The translations under genes were made by a program, and so were the position numbers. Under the pieces are notes generated by a model. The model worked only from the letters and a program-made list of their open reading frames with translations, searched no databases and had not been told where the DNA came from. A DNA stretch of 64,000 bases from Lota lota (lineage: Eukaryota > Chordata > Actinopteri > Gadiformes > Lotidae): assembly GCA_026745465.1 (NCBI GenBank), contig JACYXH010000175.1:753501-817500 (forward strand), in the 5' to 3' direction. Below are positions 42,201-54,500 of the stretch, piece by piece. Each line of letters starts with the position of its first letter. The first letter of the stretch is position 1.

Positions 42201-43873
42201 TTAAAGCCAGGAGTCATGATCATGTGTATGCTTTGAAGGAGGTAAAAGTTGTAAATACCTCCTGCCCACATGTCAAAAGCCTTGGTTTCTAGGAGCTCTC
42301 CCGTCACGCCTGCAAATCAGAAATGAAGGCAAGATAAATAAACAAGTTAGGCCAAAGCTTTAAGCATAGAAGCCTAGAGGAAATACTAAATGTACCTGGA
42401 TGGATTAAGTCTTACCATTTACTAAAGCTATATTAATGCCTCGGCCAGCATTATCCTTCAAACTGCTCACCAACCTGTAAGACAGACGCATTAGCTTCAG
42501 GCAGAGGGCCAGGCTAAGTTAAGACATCAGTTCCTGTTAACCAATGCCCAGTGACAGGAACATGAGGGACAACATGGGAAAGAAAACGAGGACCAGGACT
42601 AGAGACAAGGAAGAAAAAGATGGGAGGTGAGGTACTGTTGTAGCAAATTAAATGACTGGTGGCTGGCTCGAATAAAAGGCTAAAACAAATGGATATCCAT
42701 AGTTGATTTATTTCATATGCTGCAGCATATAAAAGACAGGTTCAAAGGCAACTCCACGCAGAGCAGAGTTCTCGAGAAAAAACGCACTGAATAGAGGAGG
42801 GAAGCCCTTTTTGTAGAGTGGAGCAAACAACATCTCAGCAATATCACGAGATGACGCCATTTACTACCTATAATGGGTTCAATGCACAGTTAAGGCCGGA
42901 CACCTGGTCGTAATTCACCATCTATGGCGCCACTTATTATTTATAACGGGTATAATGTACGGTCAAGGCAACATACATGATTTAGGGAGAGGATATGCAG
43001 TCAAGAACAGACACATAATTGGGGAGAGGAGCTTGCTCAGGAGTTTCTCACATGAGAACAGAGCACAATGCAGGAATACAGGAAAACAGACAGCTGTGGG
43101 GAGTTAGATAGTTAAAAAGACAGATAGGCCACTATAGTGTGCACATAACAACTTGAACATCAAAACTAATTAGTTTAAGCGAGCTGACCTCGGAATAGGG
43201 CCTTGTGTCTTTTTCTATCACAGTACACACAAACAAATAAACAAACCGAGAGTTTGTATACTTGCATTCAGCTCCTCAGAAAGATGTGAGGCCTGGTTAA
43301 GGCAGCACAGAGAAAAAGAAAAAGGGATGGGAGAAATAAAGATCAAAATTGGACAGCGAGAGACACACAAACAGAAAAAAAGAGCGTCGAGGAGGAGGAT
43401 ATGCATCGCTTCTCACATCTTGTCTTCTAGGCAGATTTTGGGTCCGATCACATTGGCAGCTCCTGACACCACACGGAATGCGAGGTGCTTTGGAGGACAA
43501 GGGGCAGAAAGGCCACATTTATACCTACGAGGACGCGGCTCTGATAAAGAACACAATACATTAGTCAGTTAAATATACTACTTTCCATATTTTGGACGTG
43601 GACATGGTCATTGGTATTTCACTGACCGGGTGTTGGCTCCTCACTTGCGCCTGAAATAACGAAAACAAACCAAGCAGGGTTTGGACCACAAAAAACATGC
43701 ATGAAAGACATGTAGCATAGCTTGTGTCAATTTGATTTTTGTTTACCAGTAAAGAAATGTCGCACTGACGAGCCACTGTCCCCTCCAAATATAGTGCTGG
43801 CCAAAAACCAGGTGAGTCCAACCAATAGTACCACTGCTACTCCTCGTAGTGGCCCTATCACAGAGGTACACAT
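39202..43873 (-). CDS. fam3a: FAM3A, secreted FAM3 (ILEI/cytokine-like) family protein
   Basis: FAM3A is a secreted, four-helix/beta-sandwich FAM3 protein linked to mitochondrial ATP release and hepatic metabolism (family knowledge). Coding exons: 43873-43747, 43643-43582, 43538-43417, 42474-42416, 42309-42259, 42178-42094, 40278-40152, 39300-39202; total 732 bp, 243 aa (human about 230). The N-terminus has a hydrophobic signal/anchor ([16 protein letters not shown]). Then [84 protein letters not shown] and [18 protein letters not shown] match FAM3A along the chain, including the paired cysteines. Phases agree throughout. The exon 2 acceptor (GCAAG|TGAGG) was picked by frame and lies 7 nt past the first AG. 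Confidence 0.92.
40741..40930. repeat. Possible dispersed element in fam3a intron
   Basis: GC-richer island within AT-rich intron sequence. It carries GGCGTTTTTTTCCATTAGCAC and GTGCTGTACCGTACTGCGC words that resemble teleost MITE-like repeats. No terminal repeats or duplication could be defined. Confidence 0.25.
43747..43873 (-). CDS. fam3a: fam3a first coding exon (signal peptide)
   Basis: Starts ATG at 43873 ([11 protein letters not shown]), comparable to the start of mammalian FAM3A (a few residues, then GPLR). It encodes an uncleaved or cleaved hydrophobic segment of about 20 residues, then [13 protein letters not shown]. The donor ACTG|GTAAAC gives phase 1. A non-coding 5' exon may lie upstream, with a possible donor GGAAG|GTACTT around 44424-44420; this is speculative. 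Confidence 0.75.
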
Positions 43874-44680
43874 TTCCAATCAACCAGTGTCGGCCAACAG
43901 TTTGAAATTATTATATTATTAATAATAATAATATTATTATTCACTACCAACCTGCTAATCTCATGATTAACTCGTACACAGGCCTGCAAATATAGATAAG
44001 AGAATTTCAAATAAAACAGATTCTGCGTTAAACGTCCAAGCAAGATGGTTAAATTATGCAAAGGCGACATGGATAAACATACAACCAATTTCACAAATGA
44101 GAATGTAGCAACTATCAAGCACAATCGCAGCCAGCACAATACATTACAACAATGTATGAAGGAGAAAATCCTACCTATTGTGTCAAGGTTAAAGACGATG
44201 ATTTACTGAATTACTTGCCACCTGGGAGTTTATTTCTTTCGTTGTTTTCTCATCGAGGCAATGCTGTTGTAAATTAACTATTGGATATTTGAAACAATCT
44301 AGCCATTTCTGGTAGGTCGACGTTTAGTCGAGTCTATACGTCGAACGACACTGACATATAATTGAGAAAAACTGTGTAAATCTGTGGATAATCCATAGAC
44401 TATGTAAAAGGTAAGCCAAGTACCTTCCGGAATACTAGTCCGCCTGAGCTTCACGAGCTCCAAACATAAGGTACACGACACTTGATAAGCCGACTGAGTC
44501 TGCGCCTAAGTATCTGGGGAATATAAAGTTAAATATTACTTAAAATAAAATACAAATGCACACACCCATATCACTTATATTCTGAAATTACTTTTGATTT
44601 ATTTTAATAAATCGGACAAAAGGACAGATTGCGAGCATTACTGTGCGACACTCAACTTTACATCCTGTTTAGAAACCAAG
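43874..44680. promoter_or_regulatory. Head-to-head fam3a/idh3g intergenic region, likely bidirectional promoter
   Basis: The two start codons face away from each other 807 bp apart. The idh3g-proximal half contains a palindromic ETS-type TTCCGGAA at 44424-44431. An AAGATGGCTGC element overlapping the idh3g ATG resembles a YY1 site, as is common at nuclear genes for mitochondrial proteins. No TATA box stands out. An AT-rich palindromic stretch lies at 43908-43945. Confidence 0.55.
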
Positions 44681-47600
44681 ATGGCTGCTTCCAGTGCTGT
44701 GCTTTCCTTGTCCAAAATCATTAAACCCCTTTGGGGTGGACGACTGGGAAATACGGTTAAAGTAAGAAAAGGCATCTGTTACACTTTTTTGTCGCCTTCC
44801 AAAGCTGAGCTAGATGTTCTAAAGCAAATATATTTTTCTGGATACAAGGTCATTTGGTTAACTACCAGCTAAGTTAGCGAGCGCACTATGTTTAGCTATA
44901 CGTAATAACAGACGTATACCTAGTTTAATACGAAAGTGTTGTTAACATCTGTCCTCTCTTCTTCCCTTCTTATTATGGCAACGTATTTTAGGTACTTGGA
45001 CCAACGCTGACAAGCTATCGAGAGAAGTCATCGGTTTCTGTGAGTGTCTCAGATAACCTCTAATCACGGCAAGACAATATAAATGACAACATAGTCTATG
45101 TTTTTCTTATCCATTCCAGAGACATCCGAGGACATGGCACTCGTTAAAACCTCTTAAATCGTATCTATATCGTAATGCTTCCTTTTAACCAATGTCCCTT
45201 TTCTATCATGTATGGGTAGACTTGATGCGGTGGTTGTCTTCATTCCACCCTCCCACTCCCCTTTTTTTAATTATTTATTTGCGGGAATTGGTTGTCTTTG
45301 GGAGATCAGTACATCTAGCAAGTAGTCTAACCATGGTAATGGTCTTATGTCTTTCTATTTATCATGGCTGTCAAATGAACTAACTATTGCTCTGCTTTTC
45401 CTGCTGTCGATCTTCAATAAACAGGGAGATAACATAGTAAGTAGTCTTTTCTGATGTTACTCTTAATACTCAAATCTATAAAGTCTTAAACTTGTCTGTA
45501 ACGTGTGATTTGTCACTTTCTTAGCCACCTCCGGCAAAATATGGAGGCAGACACACGGTCACCCTCATTCCTGGAGATGGTATTGGACCAGAGCTGCTGA
45601 ATCACGTCAGAGAAGTATTCAGGTATATTATTGTCTGTCTACTGTGTAACATTTTTGTATAGTGTTGAATGTGCTTGGGCGAAATTCAGGTTGAGTAGAT
45701 CATGGTTGTTGTTTTTTGTCATCAAAGGTTCAGCTGCGTGCCTGTGGACTTTGAGGTTGTGCATGTGAACTCTGCCATGACCACTGAAGATGACATAAAT
45801 AATGCCATTACTGCCATCCGCCGTAATGGAGTTGCCCTTAAAGGTAAGAGAATGTGAATACAGAAGTTAAAGAATACACAGATTCAACACTAAGGTCAAT
45901 GTGCATAACCCATGTCAAATATATGGCATTTATATTTACCTATTCTGTCAGGTAACATAGAGACAAACCACATCATGCCACCCTCTGTCAAATCCAGAAA
46001 TAATCTGCTTCGGTGAGTGATTTGGTTTAATGGTCGGTACATTGGAGAAAAGCCATTGTTGTCAAACCTATTATTGTTCAGAGCTGGTCTTTTTTTTCTC
46101 TATTTCCCTTTCTCTCAATCCGTCTCTTTTCATGTGCATCCACAGCACCAGTCTGGATCTGTATGCCAATGTGATGCACTGCCAGTCACTCCCAGGTGTC
46201 CAGACCCGACACAAGGACATTGACATCCTTATCATCAGGGAGAACACAGAGGGCGAATACAGCAGCCTGGAACACGAGGTCAGAACATGATACAATTATA
46301 GGTGTTTTTCTAATGGTTAACATACACGCTGTAATTAAATTCTCTGCTTGAGCCATGCCTGCTTTTTCAAGCATGAATCTATTGCCCCTCGTGCCATGCC
46401 ACTGTCCTACTGCAGAGTGTTTCCGGGGTGGTGGAATGCCTTAAGATCATCACCAGGAACAACTCCCTCAGGATCGCAGACTACGCCTTCCAATTGGCCA
46501 GGGAGAAAGGTCGCCGCAGGGTCACAGCTGTCCACAAGGCCAACATAATGTGAGTCTACTGGGGGCAACCCATTCCATTTAGATTGTGAAGGCACCTTTA
46601 CTGCCTGTCCTTTTCAGTATTAAATAATGTATTCCTCCAACAGGAAGCTTGGTGATGGCTTGTTCTTGCAGTGCTGCAGGGAGGTTGCGTCTGGATATCC
46701 GGATATTAAGTTTGACAGCATGATCGTGGACAACACCACCATGCAGGTAACAGTCAGTTAGGACAGGTAACAGTCAGTTAGGACACGTAACTGTAAAGGG
46801 TTTTGAGTGGTCATTTTTCAAGATACAAATGAACCATACTTATTGTTCACTCATGTGGACACCTTTGCCAGCTGGTGTCCAACCCGGAGCAGTTTGATGT
46901 GATGGTGATGCCAAACCTGTATGGCAACGTGGTGAGCAACGTGTGCGCCGGGCTGGTTGGAGGCCCCGGCCTGGTGCCTGGTGCCAACTACGGCCGAGAC
47001 TATGCAGTCTTTGAAACGGTAAGCAGTCTGCACAGTTACAGAACCATTGGAGTGAAGAACCATTCTTTGGTGTTTCATTTTTAAACATCCACAAATTATA
47101 TCATCTGCAAAGTATGGCGGCTCAGCCAGCAGATCGTCTCCATGTCTCTAAGGCCACCGCTCTGCTTCTATCTCTCAGGCTACAAGGAACACGGGGAAGA
47201 GTATTGCCGGCAGGAACATCGCCAACCCCACTGCCATGTTGCTGGCCAGCTGCATGATGCTGGACCACCTCAAGTAAGAGTCCACCAGCTTCAAATATCT
47301 AATCCATGTTCAGTTGTAGTGCTTTTCTCACAGTGCATGTGTTCTCATATGTGAAAGTGGGGATTTAATTGTACTATTTCTCTTTGGATGATACCAGGCT
47401 CTACGACTATGCCAGTCTGCTCCGGACTGCAATTCTCACCTGCATGAACGAGACCAGGGTGAGGCCTCTTCTCCGGCTTTTCAGTCCTCAGCTCAGATTC
47501 TTTACCACAGAATGGCCCTCTTGCTGTCCAGTCTGTGATATCCCACAGACTTGATCTAGGGCCAGATCTACTAGCAGAGTTGATGTTGTCCTTTATCTGA

Positions 47601-47823
47601 TGAAAGGCTTCTAATGGAAAGCTTTGTCATTGTACATACTCGAAGAAAATGCCTCGGCTCAATCTGTTTTCACAAATGTAAAATTGTATGCTTGAATTAT
47701 AAATGTTTTTTGTCCTTGCAGTTGCACACTGCTGACATCGGGGGGCAGGGCACCACCTCTGAGGTTGTCCAGTCCATTATGAAGCTCATCCAGAGTAAGG
47801 GACAGCTCACCACCGACCTTTAA
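44681..47823 (+). CDS. idh3g: Isocitrate dehydrogenase [NAD] subunit gamma, mitochondrial
   Basis: Regulatory gamma subunit of the mitochondrial NAD-dependent isocitrate dehydrogenase heterotetramer (TCA cycle; citrate/ADP allostery). Exons: 44681-44761, 44992-45039, 45425-45436, 45525-45622, 45728-45843, 45952-46012, 46146-46278, 46416-46549, 46644-46746, 46872-47018, 47179-47273, 47398-47458, 47722-47823; 1,191 bp, 396 aa (human 393). All 13 join in phase. Visible blocks: basic N-terminal transit peptide ([15 protein letters not shown]), [94 protein letters not shown]. The start was chosen for its good context (ACCAAGATGG); an in-frame ATG at 44594 is less likely. Confidence 0.97.
45425..45436 (+). 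CDS. idh3g: idh3g exon 3: 12-nt microexon
   Basis: Encodes only four residues (GDNI). It is flanked by a pyrimidine-containing acceptor ending AAACAG and a perfect donor GTAAGT, in phase 0 on both sides. With it the protein reads ...[15 protein letters not shown], which lines up with the human SEQTIPPSAKYGG segment. Skipping would stay in frame and delete four residues between the transit-peptide region and the catalytic-fold start. Confidence 0.8.
46747..46786 (+). repeat. 20-bp tandem duplication at the idh3g exon 9 donor
   Basis: The first 20 nt of the intron (GTAACAGTCAGTTAGGACA plus G) are repeated immediately (46767-46786, last base changed). The second copy again begins GTAACAGT after CAG, forming a second potential 5' splice site 20 nt downstream. 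Confidence 0.9.
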
Positions 47824-47913
47824 ATACCACGACCTCCCAGGGAACCAATCATCAACCTCTAGATAAACGTGGAACAACATGTGTCTGTATTGTTATTGTT
47901 AAGAGCGCAAAAT

Positions 47914-48694
47914 AATAAATGGCGGTAGGGGTAATGTATATGCATGTAGATTGTATCAATGGTATAGAAACTGTTACTTTTTGGTGTGTGTGTTCAGTTT
48001 ACTGGTCCCCCACCTCCACATCCAGTCTTAAAACATATTTATTCATCACAATTTGCTCTTCATACAATCCCTGTGATCACAGCTAATGTTGTCCATGGGG
48101 AAACCACATGATATTGTGGACAAGGCTTTAGATTAAGTACATGTTGAATTGCTTTATTGTTGGGTGAAGTGGTTCATGTTATCTACGTTCCCACTCAGTG
48201 GTGCATTAAGTCATATGATTTCCTAATCTGATTCAGCCTTTCTGTTCAACCGCAACAAGGAGCTTCCATTTTGCCTTACAATGGTGGTACTTTTTTAATT
48301 TACTGACTCCTCATGGGCTGCTGGGAGAAAACGTTTTTCCCCCCATGCCTTCCTGGAGAATGGATATCTGAAGGCTATGTTTGATAAGAAGTTGTAAAGT
48401 ACTGTAAATCACAGCCAGAAGGCATCATAATGTCCACAGCCTTTTGTTTTATTTGATCAATTTGACCATCTGTCATGCGACCTAGTGGAGATCAGATACT
48501 TTTATTATGCATCACCACGTGTAATTGCTGGGTGGTGTTTTCCATTAACACTCTAGCATTTATTTCATGCTATATGGATTTGTCATATTTTTTGTCATTG
48601 TATTAAGTACAAATGAAAGGGGAGTTTTTTTTGGACCTAGTTATTAAGATACTGTCAATATGTTTGTGTAAATGTACAACATAAATATAATAAA
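47914..48694 (+). other. Candidate idh3g poly(A) signals
   Basis: AATAAA hexamers at 47914-47919 (about 90 nt after the stop codon) and 48689-48694 (about 870 nt after). The sequence between has no coding frame and would be the longer 3' UTR. Confidence 0.5.
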
Positions 48695-50106
48695 GAGGTT
48701 ATCAAAATTCCTTTGGGAAATGCCTTTTTTCGATAGACATGGCCATTATTACCACAACAGAAGTCTTTTGGATTTATTTTTTGCCTTTAGATATACTATT
48801 GTTCCTCCTGTTTCACCTGAGAGCAGCGGTTCCTTGCGTGCCCACTAGGTGGCATTAGTACAGTCGCCCTCTTGTAGATTATCGTTGAAACTAGGTGCAG
48901 GTCTGCAACTTTCTCGCAGCATGTGTCCCGTTACAGCTGGTTGACAAGAAAATTGCCCTTTGTAATTACTTTGGTCTACAATAAGCTTACGTTTACCGTA
49001 GCCTTGACTAGTGTGAAAGCTGCTGGAAGGACCTGCGAATTGTGTGAAAAACTGATATTTGAGACCATAAATATGTTTTCACTGTCAAGGGACAGAGAAA
49101 CTATTTGGTCATTGTTCAAAGCAGTTCCTGGTTGTGGTTGTGTGGAGTGGTTTTTGACAGCTGACCTGTTTTAGCTCAACCAGCGTGGCTTAAAATCAAG
49201 TAACCAGGTAAAACTAAAATGGTTTGTCACCAAACCAAACCACGCCTTCTATTACCTCACCCACCCCAAAAAAATCTTTTACGAGAAGAAAGAATAATAA
49301 TCTCAACTCAAAAGCATTCCTTAAACATTTAGCCAGCATACACAGCATACGGCACACGGTTAATAGATATCAGACTTCACATAAACTGGAACCACGTTCA
49401 CATATACAGTATGGACAGATCTCACACAGATGGAGAGTTAGAATAGCTAAAACTGACCTTCTCATCATGCAAAAAATAATGCATGATGCATTTAAAGTAA
49501 TTATGTTCGCATATTGAACACGGTTATAAATTTATGTTTTGGGGTGGCCATCCTTCCTATTAAAGATTTGTGGAGCCCGTGAACCAAAATGTCGGCAGCA
49601 GCGAGTGTTACATGTGCAATGAATTAGTCAGGTGTGTTCTTTGGCCTCTCGCAGTTCGGCCCGACTGTTTCTTCTGCACCCCCTCTCTCCATCTATGTCA
49701 GTTATTCACTCCAGGGAGGCTCCTTAGTTGGCCTGTATACACCTCACTCCACTTAAGATTGATCCTTTTTCCCCAAACAGCCCCCTCTCCGGGCCTGCAA
49801 TTACTGATAATTCTCCCATCTCCTGAGCCATGGTCAGATTCACCTAGAGTGTAACCCCTAAAACCCGGCAACCATTGAATCAACTCTAATCAGGCTGTTG
49901 TAATTCCAGCTCTCTTCACCGTGACACTTTTCACCTCCTCTCCACCACCCCTTCCCTTACACCCCACCTCCTCCTCCTTACCCCAAAACTGTATTGAACA
50001 GTACTGCTCTCCCCCGTAGCCAGATATGTGGTCGGAAGCCCCTGGTGATGTTGAGCAGGAAACCAGGCCGTCCATCCAGCTGATCTATGTATGTTTGTGT
50101 GTTTGT

Positions 50107-50111
<5 letters not shown>

Positions 50112-50137
<26 letters not shown>

Positions 50138-50158
50138 GTTGTGTGTGTGTGTGTATGT

Positions 50159-50189
<31 letters not shown>

Positions 50190-50206
50190 GGGGGGGGGTG
50201 GGGGGT
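50112..50206. repeat. (TG)n tract abutting a G26 run
   Basis: About 60 bp of imperfect TG followed directly by 26 consecutive G (50173-50198), then T and GGGGGG. Confidence 0.95.
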
Positions 50207-51420
50207 GTTGGTCTGCTCTCTCCCCCCTGCCCTGGCCCCACTGGGACCTGACACCCTGGGATTGCTGCACTGCACATACTCTGCTCCCTCAAACACTCCT
50301 GGGAGGTTTATTTATACAGCTCTTTATCTCGGTAACAGCCCCACGGAGCTATGCAGGGCACCTTTAACAGGATCATTTGATTACCCCCTCGCACCCCACC
50401 CCCACACCCACACGCACGCACACACATAAACACTTGCACACATGCAACCACACATCCATGCAACCACGCATGCATGCACAAATATGCACGCACATACACA
50501 CACACACACACACACACAACACACGAATGCACGCAAGTACACATGCATACACACGCACACACAAAACACAGAAACATACCCCCAACCCATCTACCATTCC
50601 AGCCCCAGGTCTTCTGACAGTAAGGGGTAAACAAAACCACTAGTATATAAAAAAGTTAATAACATAAAAGTTAATTCTGAATAGGCCACAATAGCCTTAT
50701 GGAAATGGGCAAAAATGTTGTCAGTGTCAAGTGTCAAGGTCAGGGACAGTAAGTGAGATCTACGCAGTGTGTCTGTTGTTAGACTGTAATGAAGACACAC
50801 AGGCTTGTATACAGACACTTGGCTTTCCACCATGCATTTCTATTTGCTGTGTGTGTGTGAGTGTGTGTTTTACTTCTAGTACACCTCACCAAATATACAG
50901 AATATTCTGTGCTGTATTTTATTGCAGGGCCTGGTGACGTAACGCTCACTCACACCTATTTGTAATTTCCGGCTCTTTCTGAGTAATCTATAGACTGAAA
51001 CCTGTGTGGCCCCAGGGGCAGGTCTGTACGAGAAGCCATTAGCCCAGAACTTAAACTCCAAACACTTAGTCACACTGCTATTCTGTATCGGATACAATCA
51101 AGCTAGTTGATTGACCCAAAGACTGACTTGGCCTCACGTCGTCCATCTATAAGAAGAACAGATATTTATATTGTCTTGTAAATACGATTTTCCCTTTTCT
51201 ACATCTCTAACAGATCATTTTTCATCCACTTACATGTCCCTCCTCCCTCTCTCTCGTCCAACCACCTTTGGCCTATCTTTCTCTCTTCTGAAAGCTTGTT
51301 TTAAATCTTTCATCCACCTTACTGTTGATAAATGAAGTAATCAAGTGGGTTGACACTAACTGTGAGTTAAGAAAGCGATGATGAAAGTGTGTTTTATTAT
51401 TAGTCGGTTGCCATATTTCT

Positions 51421-51576
51421 CTCGCTCTATCTCGCTCTATCTCTCTCTATCTCTCTCTAGCTCTCTCTAGCTCGCTCTATCTCTCTCTAGCTCTCTCTAG
51501 CTCTCTCTAGCTCTCTCTATCTCTCTCTATCTCTCTCTAGCTCTCTCTAGCTCTCTCTAGCTCTCTCTATCTCTCT
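51421..51576. repeat. 10-bp tandem repeat CTCTCTCTAK, about 15 copies
   Basis: Units are CTCTCTCTAG, CTCTCTCTAT and CTCGCTCTAT in exact 10-bp register. Confidence 0.95.
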
Positions 51577-54500
51577 TCATTGCATACAATCTATCCTTTG
51601 TAATACAAGCCCCTTGTAATTATCACTACCCATGTGCCTGTGTGTGTTTATGGCAGTGGGCATCTGTGTGTGTTTTTTAGATGTCCCTGTGTGTGTGTGT
51701 GTGTTCAAGGTTATGAGAACGTGCATGTAGAGATGTATCCATGTCCGTGTGTGTGTGCATGTGTGCTTACAATACTCTCAAATATGCAGCATTACCGCCC
51801 AGGTGATTGTTATCAATCACAGTGCTTCTGATCAGCCGTCTGCACCGCACAGCTGCATCCAGTCAGCCAGCGCTGAGCTCTGCTAATTGGGCCTTTCTTC
51901 CTTCCCCTCAGCTATGGCTTAGTTACATTGCGCTACGTCACTGCTTCGCTATTCCCTCCATTACTGAGCCCCCAGACCGCCTGTTTGGGAACTCTGTGTG
52001 TTCCTTTGGCGTGCCTTTAAAGGAACTGCGCTCACAATGTCCCGTTTAACAGAGACAGTCCTAATCACGGATGAACTATGGTTGCAGCAGCCGTGTGGAG
52101 CCAGTGGTGAATTGCCATTGACCGAAACAGAAGGATGTACTTTTAGAGAGGAGTTCAAAGTAGCCAGGCCTCTGAGGAAGAAGGAAGGAGGAAGTAGGAA
52201 GGAGAAGAAAGGCAGCAGGGATGGGAGGAGGAGGAGGAGAGTGGAGGAGATGCATAGGGTTGAAGAGCCAGAGTGTAGTCGACGTTGGAGATTGGAGATT
52301 GAGATTGATGGGAGGGTCGTGGTGGTGTGTTTGGGGTAGAAATGGAGGGAGCAGTGTTACGTAAAGATGATGTAGGTTGAATGCCTGGGAGATCATGTGG
52401 TGTGGCGGGTGGAGACTGCAAGCCGTCCCCCACCACTTCAGCCACTGCCAAACATACACATGGGAGCCAAGAGATATATGACATCTTCTCAATCGCTCCA
52501 TCTGGTGCTATGTTCGCATCCAGAGGGCAACACAACATATCTAGACCATTTATCTGAAACGCCTAACCACCTCCACTGCCGTAGAGTTTATTGGTCTGTT
52601 TCCAAAAAGCTTTCTCATACTTAATTTATGTTTTTATGATTTCACTTTTATTTATCGCAAGAGGGGAGCAATCGATTTTAACACGCTTTCTTGCTCGGGC
52701 TGCAAGTTAGCCGCCAACTGCACGAGGCTAACATGGTTTACATTCAGGCCAAGTTGTTTGACCACTGGTGTTTTGTTATCATTAGGTCAGCCACTGCTGC
52801 TGCAGCGCTCACTATAGATACAGTCAGGTCAAGTTTGTTTGTATAACCCAGTATCCCAGTTACAGTCTCAAAGGAGACACGTATGAATGAAAACTAAAAC
52901 TGGCAGAAATGTTCTGTAAAAACGAACAAAACCCCCAGGGAAAAGAAAGAGACCTGGGAAATGGACACATGAGAAGGGGGTCCTACCCCCAATAAGTGCT
53001 CTTCTTGGCAGGCTGTAGTGCAGTAGGTGCCAGGTAGGCAGACATCCAACATCAAATAAAATCAAATGTGTAATTACATATTTGGTGGACGCTTTCATTT
53101 AAAGTGCCTTCGATTGCCTTGAGTGCAAATATTTTTGATGTGTAATCAGAGCGTTCAAGAGAATGTGTAGCTGAGAACGCCCACAATGGGTGATATTCAA
53201 AGGAACAACTTTGAACATCTCCTATTGTGGACGGTAATGTACGGTCGGTGTGCTCTTGTCCAAACCTAACCCAACATAGACCCTATTACATACACCAGCA
53301 TTAGCACACAAGCACAACACAGTTGTCCCTACTTATAACAGACATGCCTTGAATTGACGCGTTGCATAAGTGCATGCTACCCACATAACTAGCAATTATC
53401 CTGTTTACCTTATGTCAGCACTCTCCGTAATATGTTGAACATAAGGCTCTTACCTGATCCCTTTGGGGATCAGTGTCCAGGCTCCACATATAGCCAACAT
53501 GAGTGCGTTTTTGCATGGATGCATGCATGTTCGAATGTCCCTGGGCTCACATTCATTCATGCATACTTGTGTGTGTGTATTTATACGTCTGTTTGTGTTT
53601 ATGTGTTTTTAGCATAAACATATGTCTGCCCCAGACAGAGGGGCAGTAGAAACCACCTGAAAATGGTTCACAAGGATTGGGGAGGGGTTGAGAACGATGA
53701 TGCGGGTGAGGGTTGAAATATAATAGGAGGTCAGGGGTGGACTGAGGGGATTTGCTGGAGAGTGCTGTGTGCGCGTGGTCCGTTTGTGTATTACTGTGCA
53801 GTGGGGTATTGAGTAGGCCAAAAGGGGGTCTTGTAACATGACACCCACATGAAAAACCTGGAAAGACCCATGTTATTTAAATTCCCTTTGTGCCCCTCTC
53901 AGCGTTCACATGGTTGCCCTCCCTCTCCCTCTCCTGTCCTGAGAGGCTCCATCTGGTTCGGGAGGGCCTGGCTGTGTGCCACTTATTATTTTATTTATTT
54001 TGTTTATGATAAATCATTGGTTTGCTTTCCCACTGGGTGATACATTGGACGTTGATGTGTAGTCACTCCTCAAAGAAACATCCATTTGGCTTCAATGGCG
54101 CTGCTGTCCAGCCAAATATATAGAGGGCCCACAAAGAATGGAAAGCAGAGAGAAAAATTAAGTATGGTGATAGATTGGATATTGATGGACTGTTTGCTCC
54201 AGTCCAACATATTCTTCCAATATGTCTGGTATTCGCCTGTCCGTTCTCTTTCCCCTTCTTTTATTTACACTTTTCTTTCCTATTATTCTCCATTTAACTT
54301 TTTCGTTAAATTATACGGATACTCTCCCCCTCTAACTCTCTCTGCCATTAAATGTTCAACCTTCTGCTCCGGGTTCAAGGGGGGCAGTACCAGAGTTACA
54401 TTACATCAAGGCAGGCATGCTGTGCTCATGACAACCTGCATAACACAACCCTGACATCACAGACGATCGCTTCCCCTGATGTTGGCGGTCCTTGGCACGG

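Noticed and set aside
44594-44680. Upstream in-frame ATG extending idh3g
   Set aside because: The extension lacks transit-peptide character and the ATG at 44681 has better context and matches the expected length.
52010-52339. 113-codon plus-strand open frame starting MFLWRAFKGTALTMS
   Set aside because: Lys/Arg/Glu-rich second half comes from purine-rich simple sequence; no family resemblance or exon partners found.
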